24,932 nt of DNA from a virus, in IMG/VR virus record IMGVR_UViG_3300021792_000015, positions 1 through 24,932 of that record; one strand, given 5' to 3'. The position numbers were made by a program, and so were the translations under genes. Shown piece by piece: positions 1-6,444 of the stretch; position 1 is the first letter of the stretch, and the number at the start of each line of letters is the position of its first letter. The notes under the pieces are model-generated. The model was given only the letters and a program-made list of their open reading frames with translations. It did no database searches and was not told where the DNA came from.

Positions 1-150
1 CCACTTGTTGCACTTCCACTAGTTGAACCTGTTGCTGTACTTCCACTAGTTGCACCTGTTGCTGTACTTCCACTAGTTGAACCTGTTGCTGTACTTCCAC
101 TAGTTGAACCTGTTGCCGATGGTGCTGAACCACTAGTTGCACTTCCACTA
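1..150. repeat. 27-bp coding tandem repeat
   Basis: About four to five imperfect copies of a 27-bp unit (three 9-mers: acttccact, agttgaacc, tgttgctgt) lie in the minus-strand gene and encode the nine-residue GSTSGSTAT repeat. Copies differ by single bases and the block continues beyond the left edge. Repeat number is probably variable between isolates. Confidence 0.85.
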
Positions 151-482
151 GGTTTTGGTGTCGAACCACCTGATACTACTTCAATGATACATGGTTCGGT
201 AGAAATATATTCTTTCGGTTTTACATCGAAATCAACGTCATTACTACCTTTAATAACTCGAACATTTACATTCGGGTCATATGTATATAAAATTGATACA
301 AATTCTCTCACCGTGAATGTTTTTGTTACTCCACCCGTTCCGATTTTTATAATACAATCTTCACCGGTCAAATAATATTCATCGTTCGTTGTGAAAGGTA
401 CATCCTTTCCCGAAAGTGTAAATTTGAATGGTACATCCGGACTATATCCGTACAATATAGATACTAATTCTCTAACTGTCAT
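1..482 (-). CDS. Repeat-containing protein, 3'-truncated at window edge
   Basis: An open frame starts at the ATG at 480-482 and runs off the left edge, giving at least 160 residues and no stop. It has two parts. The N-terminal ~105 residues are a tandem duplication of a ~53-residue unit: both copies begin TVRE(L/F)VSILY and both have a DV-F core, then EY--T-(D/P)CII-I/V and end in GG. After that comes a low-complexity Ser/Thr/Gly/Ala tail built on a nine-residue repeat (GSTSGSTAT). No signal peptide or membrane segment is visible. I do not recognise the family. Repeated small domains followed by a flexible S/T/G tail would suit a structural or adhesin-like linker, but that is inference. The start follows an AT-rich leader typical of this genome, 33 nt after the upstream 81-aa gene, so the two are probably cotranscribed. 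Confidence 0.75.
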   Translation of the reverse strand, partial: MTVRELVSILYGYSPDVPFKFTLSGKDVPFTTNDEYYLTGEDCIIKIGTGGVTKTFTVREFVSILYTYDPNVNVRVIKGSNDVDFDVKPKEYISTEPCIIEVVSGGSTPKPSGSATSGSAPSATGSTSGSTATGSTSGSTATGATSGSTATGSTSGSATS

Positions 483-513
483 TTTAATTTATTTATTTTA
501 GTTATATGCAAGA

Positions 514-759
514 CTACTCTTGCGCTTCATTATTAAGTTCTTCTGCATTTTCGACCATATATTTACTTAATTTTTGATAAGCCTCACTTGTACTATCATT
601 TCCAAATCCTCTAAATTTAACTCTGGCCGGATAAACATTTTTAATCACATCATCTTCTATTTCAAACACAATTGCCCAACCAAAAATGTGTAGTATTTGG
701 TTGATAATTAATACAAGTCCTGTACTTCTAAATTCTTTCCAATCTTTTTTCGTTACCAT
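514..759 (-). CDS. Conserved 81-aa phage protein of unknown function
   Basis: An 81-residue protein with a hydrophobic central helix (LVLIINQILHIFGWAIVFEI), then a compact charged segment with ARVKFRGFG and a helical C-terminus (KLSKYMVENAEELNNEA). I recall very similar short proteins (EFR-TGL--IN--LHIFGWAIV-E----YPARVKFRGF) as conserved hypotheticals in many tailed phages and prophages, usually near tail or structural genes. The biochemical role is unknown. The hydrophobic stretch is interrupted by polar residues and need not be a membrane helix. It lies between the methyltransferase gene upstream (80-nt gap) and the repeat-containing gene downstream. Confidence 0.75.
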   Translation of the reverse strand: MVTKKDWKEFRSTGLVLIINQILHIFGWAIVFEIEDDVIKNVYPARVKFRGFGNDSTSEAYQKLSKYMVENAEELNNEAQE

Positions 760-839
760 GATTTTCGTTTCAAATATTGTAGGTTAATCAAGTTTATTAG
801 TTCACAATGCCTACAAAATCATATACAAACCGTTATTTA

Positions 840-2480
840 CTATTTCTTATGGAAAACTAACATTGGTTCATATTTGTACCATTTGTTACCGACCTTTACT
901 TTGTTCTTTACCCCCTCTGAATTTGGTGATAATCCAACCATACGTGTCATTAACATTTTTAGTTTTCCTTTATACTCCATTCCCAACTCAACCAAAATAT
1001 CAATTGAGTCTTGTTCCAATGGATACCACTTATCCGAACCGATTTTGATGTCAGCAATATTCCAAACAACATATCGGTCATTCTTTAAGTTATTATAAAT
1101 ATTAACTAATGTAGGTTTAAGGAAATTATCTCTCCAATCATCGTATGTCGAATAATTATCCCATGATTGACCCGTACCCTCATCACCATATCTTTCACGG
1201 TTAAAATAAGGTGGAGAAGTGAATGCGAAATCCAATTTTCCCTTGTATTGTTGAAAATCGGGGTGTTCCCCAATTACCTCTGAACCCTCTTGAAATACGT
1301 GGTATGTGTTTGCTGAACTTTCTGTACTGAAAAACTTTCCGAATGATTCCGAATAATCATCAATACAATTCTTATTATAGAAGTCGGCCACATATTCATA
1401 TCGAGTAATACCTAACTCCTCTATATAATTATCAGGATTTGGGTCCGTACCAACATAATGTAACTTTTTTCTTGAACTCATTGCTCCGATTATACGACCA
1501 CCCCAACCCGCTGAAGAGTCGTAAACAATCAACGGTTCATCTTGTTGAATGTGGTTAGTAAATCTCTCATACAAATATTTTGCTGTTAATGCAGGGAAAT
1601 TTACGGCCGGTTGACCTAATGATAATCTAAAAACTTGTAAGATTTTTGTAAATATTCCATCTGTTTTATCATACCAACGAATTAAGTATGAAAATTCAAT
1701 AACCTTACCACTTTTCAAAGTTTCACTTTCAACAATATCACCAAGATTTGTTATCTGTGTTTTGTTTAACCAACCGTTATTAACACATTCTCTTACTTGT
1801 TCAGCCGTTAGATATAAATTAGTAACTCCAGCATAATCATCATTTGTAGTACCGAAGTTTCCCAATGTGAAATTCTTAACTTTTGCCAAAACAATATCCA
1901 AATTTGAATATTCCCCAACAAAAACCTTTCCATCGTGTACATCCTTGATAAACTGAACTCCGTCTTGACCGTTCCAAAATGGATTATCATCCGGATTTGT
2001 GTTGATTGAACGTGACCATGAATACATTGAGTCTCGTTTCACGGCCCTACGTATTGTATGAATAAATTTATCTCTTAATTCCGGGTCAGCGAAATAATCG
2101 TAAATTGATGTTCCGTTATCATGTGATTTTCCCGATGATATTTTAGTTTTCAACATTGTTGGGAAAAACTGATTTATAACCGAAGCATCTTTGTTGAAAT
2201 TCTGAATAATTCCTAATGAAGTTTCATCCCCACTAGTGTCCTCGATAAAGAAATCACACGGATTACCCCTTAATTTCTTCATTGATTTAATTATCCCATC
2301 CTTATCTCTACCAATAACCGGTGGTGTTCCATACACATCCCACTGCTCAACAACTTCGGCACGTAATAATTCAGCCCACGCATCGAACTCTTCATCCGAC
2401 ATAGATAATATCTCATGATATGTTCGATTTGATTTGAACTCATGAAATTTGGACCTACTGTAAAAATAATCTTTTGCCAT
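840..2480 (-). CDS. SPPY-type DNA methyltransferase, long form (546 aa)
   Basis: An SAM-dependent DNA amino-methyltransferase of the N4-cytosine/N6-adenine superfamily. Motif I (AdoMet pocket) is DSSAGWGGR at 321-329, an acidic residue plus proline (TDPNP) lies near 345, and the catalytic motif IV is TSPPYFN at 421-427. SPPY is typical of N4-cytosine enzymes, but the base cannot be read with certainty. Motif I precedes IV by ~100 residues with no room for a recognition domain between, so the ~300-residue N-terminal region probably holds target recognition or another function. The 419-aa protein at 6445-7704 shares TSPPYFN-ERY---QSW--Y--DW--FL, so the two are paralogues. No restriction endonuclease is nearby, so self-modification of phage DNA is more likely than a restriction system. 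It starts 46 nt after the clamp-terminator hairpin region. Confidence 0.8.
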   Translation of the reverse strand: MAKDYFYSRSKFHEFKSNRTYHEILSMSDEEFDAWAELLRAEVVEQWDVYGTPPVIGRDKDGIIKSMKKLRGNPCDFFIEDTSGDETSLGIIQNFNKDASVINQFFPTMLKTKISSGKSHDNGTSIYDYFADPELRDKFIHTIRRAVKRDSMYSWSRSINTNPDDNPFWNGQDGVQFIKDVHDGKVFVGEYSNLDIVLAKVKNFTLGNFGTTNDDYAGVTNLYLTAEQVRECVNNGWLNKTQITNLGDIVESETLKSGKVIEFSYLIRWYDKTDGIFTKILQVFRLSLGQPAVNFPALTAKYLYERFTNHIQQDEPLIVYDSSAGWGGRIIGAMSSRKKLHYVGTDPNPDNYIEELGITRYEYVADFYNKNCIDDYSESFGKFFSTESSANTYHVFQEGSEVIGEHPDFQQYKGKLDFAFTSPPYFNRERYGDEGTGQSWDNYSTYDDWRDNFLKPTLVNIYNNLKNDRYVVWNIADIKIGSDKWYPLEQDSIDILVELGMEYKGKLKMLMTRMVGLSPNSEGVKNKVKVGNKWYKYEPMLVFHKK

Positions 2481-2495
2481 TTATTGTTTATTAGT

Positions 2496-2527
2496 AAAAC
2501 GTTACCCCAATTAAGGAGTAACGTTTT
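2496..2527 (-). terminator. Strong intercistronic hairpin after the sliding clamp gene
   Basis: The arms AAAACGTTACTCC and GGGGTAACGTTTT (minus strand) pair over 13 bp around a six-base loop TTAATT and end in U4. One pair is G.U in minus-strand RNA but a C.A mismatch in plus-strand RNA, which indicates the minus-strand transcript is the structured one. It sits 10 nt after the clamp stop codon and before the methyltransferase start. It fits a Rho-independent terminator or an RNA-stabilising 3' end. Confidence 0.7.
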
Positions 2528-2537
2528 GGTTTAAAAT

Positions 2538-3254
2538 TTATAAATTTATCTCAATAAGGAAATATTCCGAAACAAATCCATCCGATTCAAATTTAACATG
2601 TGATAATCCACTTGTTGAAATCCTTAGTTTCGCAGAGTCTGCATCACGATTCGAAGCTAAAATCTCTTTTAAAAACTTCGCTGAAAACGATATAGGTTTA
2701 ATATCACCCGATAACTCTTGTGGTTCAACTTTCAATGAAATTCGGTTTGTATTCACATTTGAATAACCGATTATAATTTCAGAAACACCATTCTTAGATA
2801 CAAATGTAAATGTATCTTCATCTGCCAATGCACCTTTTGCCTTGATGAACTTATCTATGAAATTGGTATCCAATTCAATCGTAACATCAAAATCCGGTAA
2901 TTGTTTCAAATCCGGCGTTTTTGGTATTACCGATAAATCCGATAACATATAGTTCACCGATAGTGATGAGTCACTCAATTTAAGTGAAATTACCTTATCA
3001 CCAACTTTCACAACATCATAGTTGATGTCATTACCAAGTACATTTAACATCTTGATTAATTTAGATGTGTCATAAATACCAAGTTCTCCATCAATACCGT
3101 CATGGTTATCCATTGAAACCATTCCAAGAACCGATTTATCATTTGAAACGAATGAAGTTGTAATCTTACCGCTTTCAGTTGACCATTTTACTGTTTGCAC
3201 CAATCCTTGTAGGTGATACTTATTTACAAAACGTAACAAATTTTGTTTTTCCAT
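2538..3254 (-). CDS. 45: Sliding clamp (T4 gp45-like)
   Basis: A DNA polymerase processivity clamp that forms a trimeric ring around DNA in T4-like phages and also supports late transcription. At 238 residues it matches the family (T4 gp45 is 228). Signatures include the N-terminal ELGIYDTSKLIKMLNVL segment, aligning with the gp45 AIYDLNGFLGILSLV region, a second domain beginning near residue 115, and the C-terminal strand VKFESDGFVSEYFLIEINL, matching gp45 VKFEGEHANYVVALEAD. Its own consensus promoter lies 30 nt upstream of the start (3284-3315) and a strong terminator-like hairpin follows, so it can be a monocistronic unit. Partners here would be the polymerase C-terminus (EKFFSF), and perhaps the Lys-rich 124-aa protein. 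Confidence 0.88.
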   Translation of the reverse strand: MEKQNLLRFVNKYHLQGLVQTVKWSTESGKITTSFVSNDKSVLGMVSMDNHDGIDGELGIYDTSKLIKMLNVLGNDINYDVVKVGDKVISLKLSDSSLSVNYMLSDLSVIPKTPDLKQLPDFDVTIELDTNFIDKFIKAKGALADEDTFTFVSKNGVSEIIIGYSNVNTNRISLKVEPQELSGDIKPISFSAKFLKEILASNRDADSAKLRISTSGLSHVKFESDGFVSEYFLIEINL

Positions 3255-3283
3255 ACTATCTATTTTTATTATTTATTATTCTA

Positions 3284-3315
3284 CAAATATACGAAATGAT
3301 TTTCATATATCCAAA
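3284..3315 (-). promoter_or_regulatory. Bacteroidota-type promoter for the clamp gene
   Basis: Minus strand reads TTTG, 20 nt, TATATTTG, a perfect match to the -33 TTTG / -7 TAnnTTTG pair of Bacteroidota housekeeping promoters. The -7 box lies 30 nt before the clamp ATG. It overlaps the end of the 42-aa gene. Confidence 0.8.
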
Positions 3316-3316
3316 T

Positions 3317-3445
3317 TTATTTTAATCTTTTTTTATTATTTTTTGAAACTCTCGGTTCATCATGTAATCTGAACTTCTTTTTACGTGGTTTCATTTTAGG
3401 TATTTTATCCTCGTCCTCGAACTCGTGATATTTTAAATTTTTCAT
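3317..3445 (-). CDS. Small basic protein, 42 aa
   Basis: An ATG ORF fills most of the gap between the polymerase C-terminal fragment and the clamp, starting 12 nt after the polymerase stop. It begins MKNLKYHEFEDEDK and then becomes very basic (KMKPRKKKFRLHDEPR, KNNKKRLK). Acidic and basic halves and no hydrophobic core suggest a small nucleic-acid-associated or disordered protein. Only the position, the normal leader (ATATATT before ATG) and the uninterrupted frame support it; no family is recognised. Confidence 0.5.
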   Translation of the reverse strand: MKNLKYHEFEDEDKIPKMKPRKKKFRLHDEPRVSKNNKKRLK

Positions 3446-3457
3446 AATATATTATGG

Positions 3458-4276
3458 TTAAAAACTAAAGAATTTTTCCGCATCTCGTTGTTTGGATATT
3501 ATCGAACCATATCCCAATGCATCAAAGAAATCCTGTAATTTGCCCTCTAATTCATGTTCAAACAATCGGTCTCTATCTGCATACTGTTCCAAGAAATCTA
3601 ATATTTCCGGTGGGTCTAAATATCCGGTGAATGCCAATGAGTCAATCCCAATTGGATTAGTTTTCAAATATACCCACTTTATTTTATCTCCACCCTTTAC
3701 CGGCATATATCTGTATGGTACTTTCAAAAATTGTAACAAATCATTATACCTAATTGCCGCCTTTACGTGTGCCGGTGTACCACCCATTACATGGAATAAT
3801 TCTCTATCGCCCATCATGTACTTATTCAAATCCTTTACGGCCGTGTTCTTTGATACATCAACCAATGGTAGTGAATAAATGTTTTTCTTGAAATCCATTA
3901 CATAATCACTAATCTCACGTTCGGTTTTATCATCCAAAATGTCAATTAACACTTGTTTCATTACCTTTTGAAATGCCGTTGGGAATGATGAACGTTTTAC
4001 ATCCAACCCTTTAACATCAAGTTTATTCACAGCAACACCGTTATCCGATAAAATCCACTGTGCATATCGTTTTTTAGCAACCCAAAAACCGGATTTAGCA
4101 ACGTACTCCTTTTTAATCTCAAATCTATGACTACCTCGAATGTTAAAAAATCTTACAGCCATCACATCATAGAACGAGTTTAAATAATCTTGACTTTCTT
4201 GTGCAATCTCGTTTACAATATCAACCAACTCCGTTTCCGTTTTCTCGGTTCTCCAATTAGGATATCGAACATCCAT
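3458..4276 (-). CDS. 43: DNA polymerase family B, C-terminal fragment (out of frame with its own motif C)
   Basis: Palm/thumb part of a T4 gp43-like replicative polymerase. Recognisable sections are the KKRY motif region (GFWVAKKRYAQWI near residue 67), KGLDVKRSSFP, GTPAHVKAAIRYND, the thumb, and a hydrophobic C-terminal tail (DAEKFFSF) like the clamp-binding tail of RB69/T4 polymerase. The first ATG is at 4276, but homology continues upstream: in this same frame 4277-4306 reads DSVFFSATPI, the second half of the catalytic YIDTDSVFF motif. The first half (NIYIDT) lies just upstream in another frame, separated by five bases TGACA. A protein starting at 4276 would lack catalytic motif C entirely. 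So either recoding joins the frames, or the gene is broken, or the sequence has an assembly error here. Confidence 0.85.
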   Translation of the reverse strand: MDVRYPNWRTEKTETELVDIVNEIAQESQDYLNSFYDVMAVRFFNIRGSHRFEIKKEYVAKSGFWVAKKRYAQWILSDNGVAVNKLDVKGLDVKRSSFPTAFQKVMKQVLIDILDDKTEREISDYVMDFKKNIYSLPLVDVSKNTAVKDLNKYMMGDRELFHVMGGTPAHVKAAIRYNDLLQFLKVPYRYMPVKGGDKIKWVYLKTNPIGIDSLAFTGYLDPPEILDFLEQYADRDRLFEHELEGKLQDFFDALGYGSIISKQRDAEKFFSF

Positions 4277-4308
4277 TATTGGAGTTGCACTGAAAAAGAC
4301 TGAGTCTG

Positions 4309-4380
4309 TCAGGTGTCGATGTAGATATTGGAATCGTACTTACGATCACCACCTACATCGACAATTTTTTTGATTTTCAT
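4309..4380 (-). CDS. 43: Motif-C connector ORF of the split polymerase (23 codons)
   Basis: An ATG ORF beginning MKIKKIVDVGG and continuing DRKYDSNIYIDT before TGA. The second part is clearly polymerase extein: RKYDSNIYIDT is what should follow NKRYVQIIGG of the N-terminal fragment and precede DSVFFSATPI of the C-terminal fragment. The first residues (MKIKKIVDV) resemble the start of a split-intein C-half (compare M-LKKI or MIKI starts). It is in frame with the N-terminal polymerase ORF, after two in-frame TAA stops, and needs a +5 (net -1) shift to enter the C-terminal frame. Confidence 0.5.
   Translation of the reverse strand: MKIKKIVDVGGDRKYDSNIYIDT
4314..4363. repeat. Nested inverted repeats around polymerase motif C
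   Basis: A perfect 11-bp inverted repeat (TGTCGATGTAG at 4314-4324, its complement at 4353-4363) encloses a second one (ATCGT at 4333-4337 and ACGAT at 4342-4346, loop of 4). A smaller pair (GACT/AGTC) lies at 4298-4306. The outer arm at 4314-4324 is the coding sequence for YIDT; the other arm encodes the intein-like IVDV. Confidence 0.85.
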
Positions 4381-4398
4381 ATTAATAATTTATTTAAT

Positions 4399-6165
4399 TT
4401 ATATAAGGTCGTCTCCCTCTTGTAATTCATTTCCGATTATATTCATCTGAACCCCATTTCGGATTACCATGACTGGTTGATTTGGAAATATCTCACGGTA
4501 TGTTCCATCTTCCATTTCCACCTTTACAGGAGAACCTCCGATAATCTGAACATATCTTTTATTCAACATATCTGCCGTTGATTTGATAACTACTTGTCCA
4601 ACCGCTGTAATTGCACCTGCATTATCCAAATCGTATAAACGGAAAGATTTTAATCCAAGAACTCCATAAAATGAATTTAATAACACTTTCTGAATTTTCT
4701 GTCGTTGGTTGTAGAAATTATACTGTGATTCATCCCCGGCATCAGCGAACTCTTTTGCCTTCTTCCTAAATTCCACACGTTTATCGAACCACTCACTCAA
4801 TATTTCAGGAATAATACCAACTTTATTTTGAGAATAAATAACTCCATTGGATGCTATTGCGTAATTCTCTTCTTCCAACATCTTCTTTAGGTTTTGATTT
4901 GAAATCTCACCACCACTCCGTACTTTCCAATTTTTATCCACGGCTTTAACATAATCCAAATAATCCCAATCCTCAATCAAATCAACCTTGGTTTCAGGAG
5001 AAATGTTTAATGACATAATAATACTAGGATATAGTGATGTTAAGTCCAAATCATAAATCCACTCATATTTTCCTACAATTGGTGATTTTACATAAGCCCC
5101 CGTAAATCCGACTTTACCATTAGAGTTTTCATCATTTTTAGGTTTCTTTTTCTTCTTCTTACTAGGTGCAATCAAATTCTTTCTACGTAAGTGTGTCAAC
5201 ATCGCCCCCTCTAGGTAGATAGATGAAAATTTCCAATCATCATACCCAATGTGACCTATGTGACAAGTACCTCGTGCTAATGAAATCAACTGTAATTTAA
5301 TATCTAAATCAACTACTAACTCAACATCAACCAAGTTATATTCGATGAATTTCTTTATATCTGTTCTGAATAAATCATCCAAATTTCCGTCATACTCAAT
5401 TTTACCTCTTCCCAATTCTTTGGTTGCTACCGTATCCAATCTGTAATTTGGTAGTTCTCCAAATGTGAACTTTTTATAAAGTAAAATATAATCCATCGAA
5501 GCAATACCAGCGATTTGATAAGTTTCATCCCGCTCTTTGTAGTTTACAATACCGATAGGTGATAATGAACTTGCATAATCTTTACCGAATAAATTAACCA
5601 ATCTATTGTAAAGATAAGGTATATCGAAAAAATCTATATTCCAACCCGTTACAATATCAATCCCCAAACGTTGCCACTCATCCACGAAATAACGTAACAT
5701 ATCCTTTTCGTTAATGAATGGTATCACTGTGGTTTTGTTATGTTGGGTAACTTCCATAGTTCCCTCTTTATCCAAAACTAAAACTACATAATCACCTTGT
5801 TTTGTTGTATGATAACCGATTGCGGTAATTTCATTTTCCGATACTTTGGTGTCCGGTAATCCAGTCTCCATTTCAACCTCAATGTCAAATGTGAAAATAT
5901 TTAAATCTCCACCTGGCAAATCGCTATCAGGATACATATCAATTAATGTTCGTGTAATTGGTGGTACATCCTTTTCAAATAAGGTTTCATCATTTCTATC
6001 AAAATTAGCTACCTTTGTGTACCTATCACCGTAAATTGATAAAATCTCACCGTTTTGACTTGGTTCGTATGCATAATCCGAATATGGAAATGACATATAT
6101 CCCCGTACATCATCCCATAAGTGGATTTTATTACTTCTCCGGTCGTAATATGTGTTTGTGTACAT
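4399..6165 (-). CDS. 43: DNA polymerase family B, N-terminal fragment with intein-like tail
   Basis: Exonuclease, palm and fingers of a gp43-like replicative polymerase, 588 residues. The 3'-5' proofreading site is intact: Exo I FDIEVE (D94, E96), Exo II NIDFFD (N176, D181), Exo III YNLVD (Y276, D280). Polymerase motif A is DLTSLYPSII (D374) and motif B is QKVLLNSFYG (K493, N497). After NKRYVQIIGG (residue 544) the homology stops. The last 44 residues (SPVKVEMEDG... to GNELQEGDDLI) do not fit a polymerase but resemble the block-B end of an N-terminal split intein (ED G, PNQPV in place of TPNHPV, ELQEGD). Block A with its catalytic Cys/Ser is not visible. A Lys-rich insert (SKKKKKKPK, 335-343) lies just before the palm. 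A promoter with boxes at 6192-6223 drives it. Confidence 0.9.
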   Translation of the reverse strand: MYTNTYYDRRSNKIHLWDDVRGYMSFPYSDYAYEPSQNGEILSIYGDRYTKVANFDRNDETLFEKDVPPITRTLIDMYPDSDLPGGDLNIFTFDIEVEMETGLPDTKVSENEITAIGYHTTKQGDYVVLVLDKEGTMEVTQHNKTTVIPFINEKDMLRYFVDEWQRLGIDIVTGWNIDFFDIPYLYNRLVNLFGKDYASSLSPIGIVNYKERDETYQIAGIASMDYILLYKKFTFGELPNYRLDTVATKELGRGKIEYDGNLDDLFRTDIKKFIEYNLVDVELVVDLDIKLQLISLARGTCHIGHIGYDDWKFSSIYLEGAMLTHLRRKNLIAPSKKKKKKPKNDENSNGKVGFTGAYVKSPIVGKYEWIYDLDLTSLYPSIIMSLNISPETKVDLIEDWDYLDYVKAVDKNWKVRSGGEISNQNLKKMLEEENYAIASNGVIYSQNKVGIIPEILSEWFDKRVEFRKKAKEFADAGDESQYNFYNQRQKIQKVLLNSFYGVLGLKSFRLYDLDNAGAITAVGQVVIKSTADMLNKRYVQIIGGSPVKVEMEDGTYREIFPNQPVMVIRNGVQMNIIGNELQEGDDLI

Positions 6166-6191
6166 TATTTTTATTTATAATTCATATTCCA

Positions 6192-6223
6192 CTAATATAC
6201 GAAATCTTTTTAAATATCCCAAA
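6192..6223 (-). promoter_or_regulatory. Promoter for the DNA polymerase gene
   Basis: TTTG, 20 nt, TATATTAG on the minus strand, one mismatch from TAnnTTTG. The -33 box lies in the last codons of the 72-aa gene; the -7 box is 27 nt before the polymerase ATG. Confidence 0.65.
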
Positions 6224-6428
6224 CTTTTATATCAAAAATTTCAATTAATTCTTCTTTAGTTCGTAATACCGGTTCATCAAATATTCTGTATGCATTTTCC
6301 GATACTACCAAGAAAAGTTGTTCTCCTGATGAATTTGAGTGACCTGAACGAATTATATACCTCACTTCATCATCATAATAAAATGCCATTGCCGATTTAT
6401 TACCCACTCGTTTCCAATTATTTTTCAT
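6210..6428 (-). CDS. Hypothetical 72-aa protein
   Basis: The frame is open further upstream, to 6608, but that part overlaps the methyltransferase gene and is arginine/tryptophan-rich shadow sequence. The start MKNNWKRVGNKSAMAFYYDD at 6426-6428 lies 17 nt after the methyltransferase stop and has a normal AT-rich leader, so I chose it. The protein is compact, with alternating strands (AMAFYYDDEVRYIIRSG, EQLFLVVSENAYRIF) and a helical end (TKEELIEIFDIKVW). No family is recognised. Confidence 0.65.
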   Translation of the reverse strand: MKNNWKRVGNKSAMAFYYDDEVRYIIRSGHSNSSGEQLFLVVSENAYRIFDEPVLRTKEELIEIFDIKVWDI

Positions 6429-6444
6429 ATTATATAACTTTTTA

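Noticed and set aside
1-150. CRISPR-like short repeats
   Set aside because: The units are contiguous, imperfect, in frame with a coding sequence and have no spacers.
760-839. Promoter before the 81-aa gene
   Set aside because: An AATATTTG sequence is present, but no TTTG-like box lies at the right distance, and a 7-bp inverted repeat (777-783/810-816) is too weak to call.
4314-4370. Rho-independent terminator on the plus strand (11-bp stem then T7)
   Set aside because: It has the right form, but no plus-strand gene precedes it; the inverted repeat is better considered in the polymerase context.
4348-4533. Group I or group II intron in the polymerase gene
   Set aside because: The interrupting segment is only 186 nt, without room for an intron core, and is itself largely open reading frame.
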